Source: an uncultured Christensenella sp.
Lineage (GTDB): Bacteria; Bacillota; Clostridia; Christensenellales; Pumilibacteraceae
Length of the DNA: 64,000 bases
Direction: 5' to 3'
Assembly: GCA_910577945.1 (NCBI GenBank)
Contig: CAJTNI010000010.1
Coordinates: 4,191-68,190, forward strand
A program made the position numbers and the translations under genes. The notes under the pieces were generated by a model, which had not been told where the DNA came from, made no database searches, and saw only the letters and a program-made list of their open reading frames with translations. Shown in pieces: positions 57,840-64,000 of this stretch. Numbering within the stretch: position 1 is the first letter of the stretch; every line of letters starts with the position of its first letter.

Positions 57840-59293
57840 TATAGCACCTTTTCCTTGATAAACTTGACGGTCAGCGCGTCGTCCTTGAACACCGCCGTGT
57901 TTTGCAGTATGCGGCTGCAAATGCTGCCGAGCTCGACGCGTATAGCGTTTTCCGCCGCCGCCGCGTCCGTCTTGCCGTCGAGCAGTCGCAGTATTTCGCC
58001 GTACACGAACGCGTAATCGGCGAGCGACTCGGGCAGTCCCTTGCCGCCGACGATACATTCCTTGATTTCGCCCAGCTCGCTTTCCAGCCGCCCGGGCAGT
58101 ATGAACAGCCCCTGCGCCTCGATAAGCCCGATAGATTCCTTTTTGATTACGTGGAACTCGGGGTGCGCGTGGAACACGCCGTCGGGGTATTGCGCCGACG
58201 TAATATTGCTGCGCAAAATTATCGTCATTTCGTACCCGCGCTTCGTCTTGACGACCGTCGGGCTGATTGAGTTATGTATGCCGTCCGCGTCGGCATGGAT
58301 AATGCCGAGCTCGGGCGCGTCGAAGCTCTCCCATGCGGCGCGCACGCGTTCGGACGCGCTCTCTATATCCGCGCGCGAGTTCGACACGACGCGCACCGCC
58401 GTACCCGCCCAATCGAGCACCTCGATTATCGCGCCGCTTGCGGTATCCTTAATAGTGCGCTTGGCTGCGGCGCGGTGCAGCGGCAGCGTCTCCCCGCCGC
58501 CCTGATAATGGTCGTGCGCCAATACGCTCCCGCCTATGCGCGGCAGCGCGGCGTTGCAGCCCAAAAAATAATGCGGGAAGCGGTCCACGAAATCCATAAG
58601 CCGCCCGAACGTGCCGCGGTCTATGTGCATTGGCGTGTGCTCGTAATTTACGGCTATGCCGTGCTCGTTGAAATACCCGTACGGCGAATACTGCCAAAAC
58701 CAAGACTGACCGCCGAGCGTCACGTCCGCCGTGCGCAACGTGCGCTTGCCTCTGCCGCCGAACCCCTCGTTGGCATGGCAAATGGTGCAGCTAGGATACC
58801 CGCCGCCCACCGAATTGCCCGCCGCCGCCTTTTTGGCGTCGCGAAACTCGGGCTTGGATTTGTTAATCGTTATTATAAGCCCGTTGCTCTCGAACCTCGG
58901 GTTTTTGTCGAGCTGCGCTTTTTTTACATAATTGTTATTTACGCAGTACGCGTAAAGCATATCGGTCGCCGCCTTGCCGCCGCCCGCCTTTTCGGCGGCG
59001 TCGAACGCCGCTTGCAGCGCCGAAGGGCTGAGCGACAGCGCGCCCATCACGCCGTCGCAATAGCGCTCGGCGTCCTCGCGCTCGAATACGCCGAGCTTTA
59101 CGGCGTTGTCCGTAAACTCGCCCAACAGCTCGGCAATGCCGCGCTCGCCGCAATCCGCGCCCGTAGGCGCAAACGCCACGCCCAAAACGCCCTGCGCCGT
59201 GTTGCGCGCGTAATCGACGTCCTTGTCGGCGAGCATAAGCTTGCGCCGCGCAAAATCGACCAGCCTGTCAAAGCTTTCGTAAAATTCGAGCAT
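57839..59293 (-). CDS. galT: Galactose-1-phosphate uridylyltransferase, class II (Firmicutes type)
   Basis: 484 residues. Transfers UMP from UDP-glucose to galactose-1-phosphate. The length and sequence are those of the Firmicutes class II enzyme (about 490), not the 350-residue class I enzyme. Visible: LVDFARRKLMLADKDVDYARN at the start, PSCTICHANEGFGGR, FWQYSPYGYFNEHGIAV, and the catalytic His region GGSVLAHDHYQGGGETLP. GAGG lies four bases before the ATG. First gene of the gal operon. Confidence 0.95.
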   Translation of the reverse strand: MLEFYESFDRLVDFARRKLMLADKDVDYARNTAQGVLGVAFAPTGADCGERGIAELLGEFTDNAVKLGVFEREDAERYCDGVMGALSLSPSALQAAFDAAEKAGGGKAATDMLYAYCVNNNYVKKAQLDKNPRFESNGLIITINKSKPEFRDAKKAAAGNSVGGGYPSCTICHANEGFGGRGKRTLRTADVTLGGQSWFWQYSPYGYFNEHGIAVNYEHTPMHIDRGTFGRLMDFVDRFPHYFLGCNAALPRIGGSVLAHDHYQGGGETLPLHRAAAKRTIKDTASGAIIEVLDWAGTAVRVVSNSRADIESASERVRAAWESFDAPELGIIHADADGIHNSISPTVVKTKRGYEMTIILRSNITSAQYPDGVFHAHPEFHVIKKESIGLIEAQGLFILPGRLESELGEIKECIVGGKGLPESLADYAFVYGEILRLLDGKTDAAAAENAIRVELGSICSRILQNTAVFKDDALTVKFIKEKVL

Positions 59294-59333
59294 AGTACCT
59301 CACAGTCTCCCGCAAATGCTTTATATTGTCAAT

Positions 59334-59362
59334 AGTTTAGCAAAAAGCGCGCGAGCGGTCAA
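59334..59362 (-). promoter_or_regulatory. Sigma-A promoter of the gal operon
   Basis: Minus strand TTGACC (59362-59357), 17-bp spacer, TAAACT (59339-59334). The divergent AraC promoter lies 43 bp away. Confidence 0.7.
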
Positions 59363-59405
59363 GACAAATATTTACCGATATCGGAAAATTTTTTACATTT
59401 TTGGG

Positions 59406-59434
59406 TTGACACGCCGTTCGCGCCATATTATAAT
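59406..59434 (+). promoter_or_regulatory. Consensus sigma-A promoter of the AraC regulator
   Basis: Perfect TTGACA (59406-59411), 17-bp spacer and perfect TATAAT (59429-59434). The expected first transcribed base is 59441, the A of the ATG. Confidence 0.85.
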
Positions 59435-59440
59435 ACGGGC

Positions 59441-60340
59441 ATGGGCGCGACCAAAGAACAATGGAAATACGGCGGCGGCGAACGCGTGTGGGCGGGGAAA
59501 TACCTCAACTCGCAAAACCTGTTGCATTGGCACAGCGACTGCGAGCTGATTTACGCCGAGCGCGGCGCGCTGAACGTTACGGCGAGCGGCGCGACATACC
59601 GCCTTGACGCGGGCGGCGCAATGTTCATCGACAGTCAGTGCTTGCACAGGATAAGCGCCGTCGACGAAAGCTCGCTGCTTGCGACGGTCATTTTCGATTA
59701 CGGCATAATCGAACCGTTTGCGAACGGGCTTGCGCTCGTCTCGCCCGTGCTGGAAAAGGATTACGGGCTGTTCGCACTCTACGGTGCGCTCATGAAAGAG
59801 CTTACGGAAAAGCCGACGCTGTACGCGTTCGAGACGGCGGCGATTGTGGAAAAACTTATGATAGACGTTTTCCGCGGCGAAAAAACGGAGCGCAAAAAAT
59901 CGGCGCGCAAGACCGACGCCAAGCTGAAAGCGCTGTTTGCCGAAATTCACAGGAATTACCGCGATTACACGCTGGACGACGCGGCGAGGTTTATGGGCAT
60001 GAACGCGAGCTATCTGTCGCGCTTTTTCGCCGAGCGCACGGGCATGCGCTTTATGCGGTACGTAAACTGCGTGCGCGTCGAGCGCGCCGTGGAAATGATT
60101 AAAAACGGCGAGAACAGCGTGACGGACGTCGCCGACGGCTGCGGCTTCGGCACGATACGCAATTTCAACCGAATATTCAAGCTGCTTACGGGGTACGCCC
60201 CCACCGCCCTGCCCGACGCGTACGTTTTCCACGCCGCAGCGAGCGAGACGGACATGCGCGAAACGACAAACCCCACGCTGCGCGGGTGCATGCTTGTGGA
60301 AAGTTCGTCCGCGACGGAAAATTCCGCGGCGCGCGACTGA
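59441..60340 (+). CDS. AraC-family regulator with N-terminal cupin, probably controls gal operon
   Basis: 299 residues. An N-terminal cupin sensor (about 15-100: NLLHWHSDCELIYAERGALN, AGGAMFIDSQCLHRIS) is followed by a linker and a C-terminal AraC double helix-turn-helix (about 158-260: YTLDDAARFMGMNASYLSRF and then NSVTDVADGCGFGTIRNFNR, ending KLLTGYAPTALP). The gene is divergent from galTKEM across 147 bp, the usual place for the operon's activator; sensing of galactose is inferred. The ATG at 59441 coincides with the predicted start of transcription and has no ribosome binding site, so the mRNA seems to be leaderless. The last 35 residues after the DNA-binding domain are unusual for the family and unordered. 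Confidence 0.88.
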   Translation: MGATKEQWKYGGGERVWAGKYLNSQNLLHWHSDCELIYAERGALNVTASGATYRLDAGGAMFIDSQCLHRISAVDESSLLATVIFDYGIIEPFANGLALVSPVLEKDYGLFALYGALMKELTEKPTLYAFETAAIVEKLMIDVFRGEKTERKKSARKTDAKLKALFAEIHRNYRDYTLDDAARFMGMNASYLSRFFAERTGMRFMRYVNCVRVERAVEMIKNGENSVTDVADGCGFGTIRNFNRIFKLLTGYAPTALPDAYVFHAAASETDMRETTNPTLRGCMLVESSSATENSAARD

Positions 60341-60352
60341 ATTGCGGCACGA

Positions 60353-60838
60353 CTAATAAATGGCAATAAGCTCGCCGTAAAGCTTATCGCGCAGCATTTT
60401 AACGTCCTTGACGGCAAAAAAGCGCAATATTTTTACATCGCCGTTTTTAAGCTTTACGTGCAACGACCGGCACCCGCCCGACGGCAATTCGCCGAACATA
60501 ATCGTTATTATATATCGGAATTTGAATTCATAAAAACGTATGTACTCAATATCGTTTACGTCAAGCGTTTCAACGAGTTTATCCTTTTCATAGACGGTAA
60601 TCTTTTTCTCGTCAAACTCGTAATTTACGCCTCGGCAAAATTTAAGGCAAAGCGATAGGACAATCAGGATTACAAAAAGCACGATAAAAAATATCAATAT
60701 CCACAGGCAATCCGCGTTGTTCTCGTAATCGACTTCGAGCGTTACGGAAACCCCGATAATACATAAAAATGCGATAACCTCAAACGGAATGCACAGCTTT
60801 ATCATAAACGCGTAATTGGATTTCAAACGTATTTGCAT
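60353..60838 (-). CDS. Small membrane protein, PH-like cytoplasmic domain
   Basis: 161 residues. Two membrane helices (CIPFEVIAFLCIIGVSVTL and ILIFFIVLFVILIVLSLCL) are followed by a soluble domain of about 90 residues rich in beta strands (GVNYEFDEKKITVYEKDKLV, VNDIEYIRFYEFKFRYIITI, LHVKLKNGDVKILRFFAV). The pattern fits the bacterial PH-like / DUF-type membrane proteins, but I cannot name a family. AGGG lies before the ATG and a promoter with a perfect TATAAT 35 bp upstream. The gene converges with the AraC gene, ending 12 bp after its stop. Confidence 0.6.
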   Translation of the reverse strand: MQIRLKSNYAFMIKLCIPFEVIAFLCIIGVSVTLEVDYENNADCLWILIFFIVLFVILIVLSLCLKFCRGVNYEFDEKKITVYEKDKLVETLDVNDIEYIRFYEFKFRYIITIMFGELPSGGCRSLHVKLKNGDVKILRFFAVKDVKMLRDKLYGELIAIY

Positions 60839-60873
60839 TCGTCCCTCTCGTATAAACGATAACCTATATCCGT

Positions 60874-60902
60874 ATTATAGCACGGTTTTTGCCCATGCGC
60901 AA
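60874..60902 (-). promoter_or_regulatory. Sigma-A promoter of the PH-like membrane protein
   Basis: Minus strand TTGCGC (60902-60897), 17-bp spacer, perfect TATAAT (60879-60874). Confidence 0.65.
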
Positions 60903-60910
60903 GTAAAATC

Positions 60911-60947
60911 AAAGCGACCGCCTCGCGCAGTGCAAAGCGGTCGCTTT
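60911..60947 (-). terminator. Terminator of the Myb-like gene
   Basis: An 11-bp perfect stem AAAGCGACCGC / GCGGTCGCTTT; on the minus strand it is followed by GATTTTA. A second GC-rich hairpin (about 60964-61000) lies between it and the gene. Confidence 0.65.
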
Positions 60948-61018
60948 GTATATATATTTAAGGCGGCGTCCGCGCATAAGCGCAGCGCGGGCGTCGCCCG
61001 AGGGAAAGCGAACTCGGT

Positions 61019-61591
61019 TCAGGTCAATTTCTCGATGAGCGACAGGAACTTGCCCACTCTGCGCTCGTCGAGCGCGGCGATATACTCGGTAAGCCGCGCG
61101 AAGTTATCCGCTTTTTTCTGCGCGCCGTACGGGTTCCAAAACTCCACGCCGCGGTAATTCAGCTCTTTCATGACCGTTTCCACCAAATCACGGTGCGAGC
61201 GCAGCACCGAGCGGTATTTGTTTTGGTAGCGCAGCGCGAGCTTGGAATCGCCGCCCGCCATTTCGTAAATAGCCGCGCGCACGCTTTTGCCGTTCGCCTT
61301 GGCGGTGAGCACGCGCTCGACCAAGGTCTTTACCTCGCCGTCCTCGAACGGCACAAACCCGTCGCGGCGCACCGCCGCCGATTTTATGCCCAACCGTTTT
61401 GCCGCCTCGGGCACGAGCTCGAACGTTTTCGCTTGACCGTAATAGTAATTGCGCACCGAGTTGACCGAGCGCGCGGTCTTTTCAGCCATGTATTCGAACG
61501 CGCCCGTGAGGCTTTCGCCGTTTTCGCGCGCCGTCGCGCACCTGTTAAAAAGCTCGACGGTTTGCTCCACCGTCCAATCGGTATTATTCAT
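61019..61591 (-). CDS. Myb/SANT-like (RsfA-type) putative DNA-binding protein
   Basis: 190 residues starting MNNTDWTVEQTVELFNRC. The N-terminal part (about 5-60) has the spacing of the RsfA/Myb-type domain of spore formers: W-T at the start, a helix with LF, then GESLTGAFEYMAEKTARSVN and SVRNYYYGQAK. A second related block follows (about 85-155: FVPFEDGEVKTLVERVLTAK, KSVRAAIYEMAGGDSKLAL, RYQNKYRS). RsfA is a prespore regulator in Bacillus; a similar role is only a guess. GGAGG lies 14 bases before the ATG, further than usual, but no better start exists in this frame. It is divergent from the next gene across 124 bp. Confidence 0.5.
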   Translation of the reverse strand: MNNTDWTVEQTVELFNRCATARENGESLTGAFEYMAEKTARSVNSVRNYYYGQAKTFELVPEAAKRLGIKSAAVRRDGFVPFEDGEVKTLVERVLTAKANGKSVRAAIYEMAGGDSKLALRYQNKYRSVLRSHRDLVETVMKELNYRGVEFWNPYGAQKKADNFARLTEYIAALDERRVGKFLSLIEKLT

Positions 61592-61715
61592 AAGCTTGCA
61601 GTATCCTCCTTGCGTCGGGCGCGCAGTCTCGCGCTCGACCCGTCGCTGCGTAAATGATAGCCAATCGCGCGCGATTGTATACATACTTACGTCAAAAAAA
61701 TCATATTGTAAGCGT

Positions 61716-62261
61716 ATGGAACTGCATATAAAAAGCGAATTCGAATGTGCGTACTTGATTAACGGCGTGTTCTACGAGCGCGCCGACAGCCTGACCATGT
61801 CCGAGTACGACGTGGCGTATATCACGGTATTGCCGCTTAAACACACGCTGCTGCCGTACACCGTCAAGCTGAGCGGCGCGGAAAGCGTTTCCGACGAGCT
61901 GTGCTTCGGCACGCGGTTGGATGCGGACAACTATTTGCTAAGCTTGTCGCCCCGCCACATTACGGTGTACAACAGCGCTAAAAAGGGCTATACCGCGCCG
62001 CCGCAGTCCAGCCCCATTGCGCGGCTTTTCTCGCTCGTAAAGAGCGGCGACCTCACGACGGCGTACGACATGCTGTCCGAGGAGCTGAAAAGCACGCTCG
62101 ACAAAAACGACCTCGGCGCGTTTTTCGCGGATTTCGACCGCATTGCCGAGTGCTATTGGGAGAACGGCGCGCGCTTTTATCTGATAGACAAAAACGGCGT
62201 GGCAAAGCTGCATTCGTACACGTTGAAGGACGAGTTTATCGACGATATCGTCGAGCTGTAA
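61716..62261 (+). CDS. Unknown 181-residue protein
   Basis: I do not recognise a family. It starts MELHIKSEFECAYLINGVFY. The first 90 residues look beta-rich (AYITVLPLKHTLLPYTVKLS, YLLSLSPRHITVYN), and the second half is helical and acidic (SLVKSGDLTTAYDMLSEELK, FADFDRIAECYWENGARFYLIDKNGVAKLHSY). No signal peptide or membrane helix, so it is probably cytoplasmic. The ATG at 61716 has no ribosome binding site; a -10-like TATTGT ends six bases before it, so it may be another gene with little or no leader, though no -35 is visible. It ends just before a strong bidirectional terminator. The frame upstream of this ATG overlaps the Myb-like gene and is not coding. Confidence 0.65.
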   Translation: MELHIKSEFECAYLINGVFYERADSLTMSEYDVAYITVLPLKHTLLPYTVKLSGAESVSDELCFGTRLDADNYLLSLSPRHITVYNSAKKGYTAPPQSSPIARLFSLVKSGDLTTAYDMLSEELKSTLDKNDLGAFFADFDRIAECYWENGARFYLIDKNGVAKLHSYTLKDEFIDDIVEL

Positions 62262-62274
62262 CTCGTTAACGCAC

Positions 62275-62323
62275 AAAAAAAATCGGCAGCTCGCGCAGGC
62301 GTACGAGCTGCCGATTTTGTTTT
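62275..62323. terminator. Bidirectional terminator between the unknown gene and the YugP gene
   Basis: A 13-bp perfect stem AATCGGCAGCTCG / CGAGCTGCCGATT with A's before and T's after on both strands. Confidence 0.92.
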
Positions 62324-62337
62324 TCGCATTTTATGTT

Positions 62338-63072
62338 TCAGTCGCGGCGACGGCTCATGAGCAGCAGCGCGAGCAGGCGTATGAACTGCAACGAGCTCAT
62401 CATGAACGACGCAACGTACGTCATTGCGGCGGCGTTGAGCACCTTTTTGACGCCCTTCGCCTCCTCGGGCAGCAAGCACGTTTTGAGGTACTTATACGCC
62501 CTGCGGCTCGCGTCGAACTCTGTGGGCAGCGTCACGAACGAAAACAGCATGGACAAGCCCATGACCACCAGCCCCGCGTAAATGAATATGCGCCCGACCG
62601 CCGTGTACGGCGACGCAAACCCGAAAATATACCCGATAATGAATATCGGCCACATAAGACGGCTGGCAAAGTTGACTATGGGCACAAGCTTTAAGCGCGC
62701 CGACGAGAAAAAGTATTTTTTGTCGTGCTGAACGGCATGTCCCGCCTCGTGGCACGCCACGCCGATTGCGCCGATTGCCGACGAGCCGCGCACGGTGTCG
62801 GACAGCGAAATCGTTTTGGAGCGCGGGTCGAAGTTGTCCGTCAAAGAGCCGCGCACCGCCGCAAAGCGAATGCCGTAAACGCCGCTGCTTTCCAAAAAAT
62901 TGCGCACGTACGTTTCGGCGGAAATGCCCGACGAGCTCGAAATTCCGTTGTACTTGGCGAAAACCGTTTGCACGCGTATCTGCGCTATTACGCCCAGCAA
63001 AAACACGGGAATAAAAAGGCACAGGCTAATCGCGTAAACGGCATATACGGGGTCTGTAAAATATTCCCACAT
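62338..63072 (-). CDS. yugP: YugP-type zinc metalloprotease, membrane-bound
   Basis: 244 residues of the neutral zinc metallopeptidase family PF04298. An N-terminal helix (VYAVYAISLCLFIPVFLLGVIA) is followed by a conserved cytoplasmic or membrane-facing part (LTDNFDPRSKTISLSDTV), the zinc motif HEAGH in GVACHEAGHAVQHDKKY, and two to three further helices; the probable third zinc ligand is the Glu in LPTEFDASRRA. Substrate and exact role are unknown in any organism. AGGAGG lies four to five bases before the ATG. Two promoters and a run of hairpins lie upstream. Confidence 0.9.
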   Translation of the reverse strand: MWEYFTDPVYAVYAISLCLFIPVFLLGVIAQIRVQTVFAKYNGISSSSGISAETYVRNFLESSGVYGIRFAAVRGSLTDNFDPRSKTISLSDTVRGSSAIGAIGVACHEAGHAVQHDKKYFFSSARLKLVPIVNFASRLMWPIFIIGYIFGFASPYTAVGRIFIYAGLVVMGLSMLFSFVTLPTEFDASRRAYKYLKTCLLPEEAKGVKKVLNAAAMTYVASFMMSSLQFIRLLALLLMSRRRD

Positions 63073-63091
63073 AACTACCTCCTGTCATGGT

Positions 63092-63252
63092 AAAAGCCCT
63101 TGCGAGCAAGCTTTTTCACTTGTATTATAACATTGAACCGCGTCAAAGGCAAGCCTTTGCCTTGCGGCTTTCGCCGCCCGTGTTTTCTCGCGAAAACACG
63201 CGGTCGCGTTGAAATACGGCGCGGATTTGCCCTTGCAAGCAAGCAAATCCGC
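63092..63252 (-). promoter_or_regulatory. Multi-hairpin leader in front of yugP
   Basis: Between the distal promoter and the gene are five consecutive stem-loops: GCGGATTTGC / GCAAATCCGC (63252-63221), CGTGTTTT / AAAACACG (63200-63179), GCGGC-GAAA-GCCGC (63177-63164), AAGGCAA / TTGCCTT (63163-63146), AAAAGC / GCTTTT (63115-63092). The first and last share the inner sequence TTGC-TY-GCAAGGGC and each begins at a predicted transcription start. No known riboswitch is recognised. The remainder of 63286-63453 holds nothing I can name. Confidence 0.5.
63124..63152 (-). promoter_or_regulatory. Proximal sigma-A promoter of yugP
   Basis: Minus strand TTGCCT (63152-63147), 17-bp spacer, perfect TATAAT (63129-63124). 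Confidence 0.7.
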
Positions 63253-63256
63253 TTGT

Positions 63257-63285
63257 ATTATAGCACCTTCGCAAAAATTTGTAAA
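63257..63285 (-). promoter_or_regulatory. Distal sigma-A promoter of yugP
   Basis: Minus strand TTTACA (63285-63280), 17-bp spacer, perfect TATAAT (63262-63257). The sequence after both -10 boxes is alike (TATAATACAAG), as if promoter and leader were duplicated. Confidence 0.65.
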
Positions 63286-63453
63286 GTCGAATTTTAAGCT
63301 ATCGCGTCGACGGCGCTGCGCCGATAATCGTCGTTTCGGTATTTTAACATTTCCCGACGAAAAAAGCAAATCGCTCGCGACGGAATTATCGGGCGCGTAT
63401 AGTTAAACGCGCGACGGACAAAATATATTTTGCGCCTAGAATGAACGGAACGC

Positions 63454-63482
63454 TTGCAAAATAAATATAAATAGTGTAGAAT
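63454..63482 (+). promoter_or_regulatory. Sigma-A promoter of tmRNA
   Basis: TTGCAA (63454-63459), 17-bp spacer, TAGAAT (63477-63482); start of transcription near 63489, a few bases before the mature 5' end. Confidence 0.75.
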
Positions 63483-63493
63483 AATAAGCACTT

Positions 63494-63873
63494 GGGGATG
63501 TACAGGCTTCGACGGCGCGGGGCTTGCGACGGAAAGCAGGTGGCAGGGTCGGCTGCCTTATCAACGCGACAGGCTATAATTGCCAACACCAAAAACACCG
63601 CCAAAGCGAGAAGCTTCGCAGCTCCCGCAATGGCACTCGCAGCCTAACTAACGCTGCAAGTTCGCACCCGCTGCCTATCGGCGGGAACGCGGGCTTAATT
63701 AAACGGTAGGGAATTTCGCGCGGCTTCGGTCGACCCGCGCGAGGACTCAGACCTTGCGCGCGCAAACCTTTGTATATTGCGATTTGCGCGCGGACTTCGA
63801 GCAATAAACTAAACTTGTAGAAGTCCCCGCATATCCGCGTCGGAAACCGGTTCAATTCCGGTCATCTCCACCA
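63494..63873 (+). ncRNA. ssrA: tmRNA (transfer-messenger RNA)
   Basis: About 380 nt. The 5' end GGGGATGTACAGGCTTCGAC and the 3' end CATCTCCACCA form the tRNA-like acceptor stem, with the T-arm GGTTCAATTCCGG close to the 3' CCA, which is encoded. tmRNA frees stalled ribosomes and tags the unfinished protein for proteolysis. The tag frame appears to resume at the GCC near 63581 after ATAATT; it begins ANTKNTAKAR and ends PAMALAA before TAA. That is 21 residues, about twice the common length. The mature 5' end is set by comparison with other tmRNAs. Confidence 0.95.
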
Positions 63874-63949
63874 ACGTCGTTAAAGCTTGAACGCCCGAAA
63901 ACGAAACATGTTTTCGTTTCGGTGTCGCGGGCTTTATCGCGTGCCAATG

Positions 63950-63976
63950 AAACTCCCCCGGCGAAGCCGGGGGTTT
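63950..63976. terminator. Strong GC-rich terminator hairpin at the window end
   Basis: AACTCCCCCGGC-GAA-GCCGGGGGTTT, a near-perfect stem followed by TTTCTC on the plus strand. It lies 77 nt after tmRNA and could end it or a minus-strand gene entering from the right. A smaller hairpin (CGAAAAC / GTTTTCG, about 63897-63917) lies between. Confidence 0.7.
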
Positions 63977-64000
63977 CTCATATGCGGGCAAAAGCCCTAA

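Noticed and set aside
57840..58058. N-terminal extension of GalK
   Set aside because: It overlaps galT out of frame and is rich in Arg and Gly, as antisense or shadow frames are in this GC-rich DNA.
63809..63991. Minus-strand frame containing MTGIEPVSDADMRG
   Set aside because: It is antisense to the 3' end of tmRNA; such frames are a known annotation artefact.

Overview
The window looks like a chromosomal segment of a spore-forming, Gram-positive anaerobe of the class Clostridia, probably a carbohydrate-degrading gut-type organism. The evidence is spoIIR, sleB and ypeB (sporulation and germination), rubrerythrin (an anaerobe's peroxide defence), the Firmicutes-type class II GalT, many lipoprotein signal peptides, GGAGG-type ribosome binding sites and many textbook sigma-A promoters (TTGACA-17-TATAAT). 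Species or genus cannot be named from the sequence. Nearly all genes lie on the minus strand. Plus-strand exceptions are a small XRE regulator, an amidase-domain protein, two sugar-operon regulators, one unknown gene and tmRNA. I saw no transposase, phage gene, CRISPR array, tRNA or rRNA.

Left part (1-13.7 kb, read right to left): an LRR operon (flavodoxin-like protein plus two BspA-type leucine-rich repeat proteins); an XRE-cupin regulator followed by the polyamine importer potABCD; a small membrane-protein gene with mnmG; an acyltransferase-like membrane protein with the start of an acyl-CoA synthetase that runs off the edge. Next (13.8-29.9 kb): two translationally coupled ATPase-FtsX permease fusions, rubrerythrin, a membrane protein with a ROK sugar kinase, corA, a small XRE regulator facing a predicted 100-nt RNA, then spoIIR-sleB-ypeB, a repeat-containing lipoprotein and an amidase-domain protein.

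Middle (29.9-54.3 kb): a 60-bp tandem repeat, then a large glycan-use region. One operon holds a LacI regulator with an internal deletion, an alpha-galactosidase lacking its N-terminal domain, and a GH2 enzyme. A second operon, read leftward from a promoter near 53.17 kb, encodes a YesL-like membrane protein, a CUT1 sugar ABC importer (binding protein and two permeases), a CBM9 lipoprotein, a GH43 lipoprotein, a second GH2 enzyme and a lipoprotein with three ConA-like modules. A GH31 lipoprotein and a large Ig-domain lipoprotein follow under their own promoter. A divergent ArsR-type regulator sits at the head of the system. A nearly identical 22-bp palindrome lies beside both the regulator and the GH31 promoter, suggesting one regulon: polymer bound and cut at the cell surface, oligomers imported, and finished by GH2 enzymes inside the cell.

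Right part (54.5-64 kb): the Leloir operon galT-galK-galE-galM with a divergent, apparently leaderless AraC regulator, a few small unknown genes, a YugP-type membrane metalloprotease with an unusually structured leader, and tmRNA with a long basic tag. The most novel-looking items are the XRE/small-RNA pair (23.97-24.34 kb), the five-copy secreted module shared by the GH31 and Ig-domain proteins, the alpha-galactosidase whose start codon lies inside a LacI operator, and the multi-hairpin leader at 63.1-63.25 kb.
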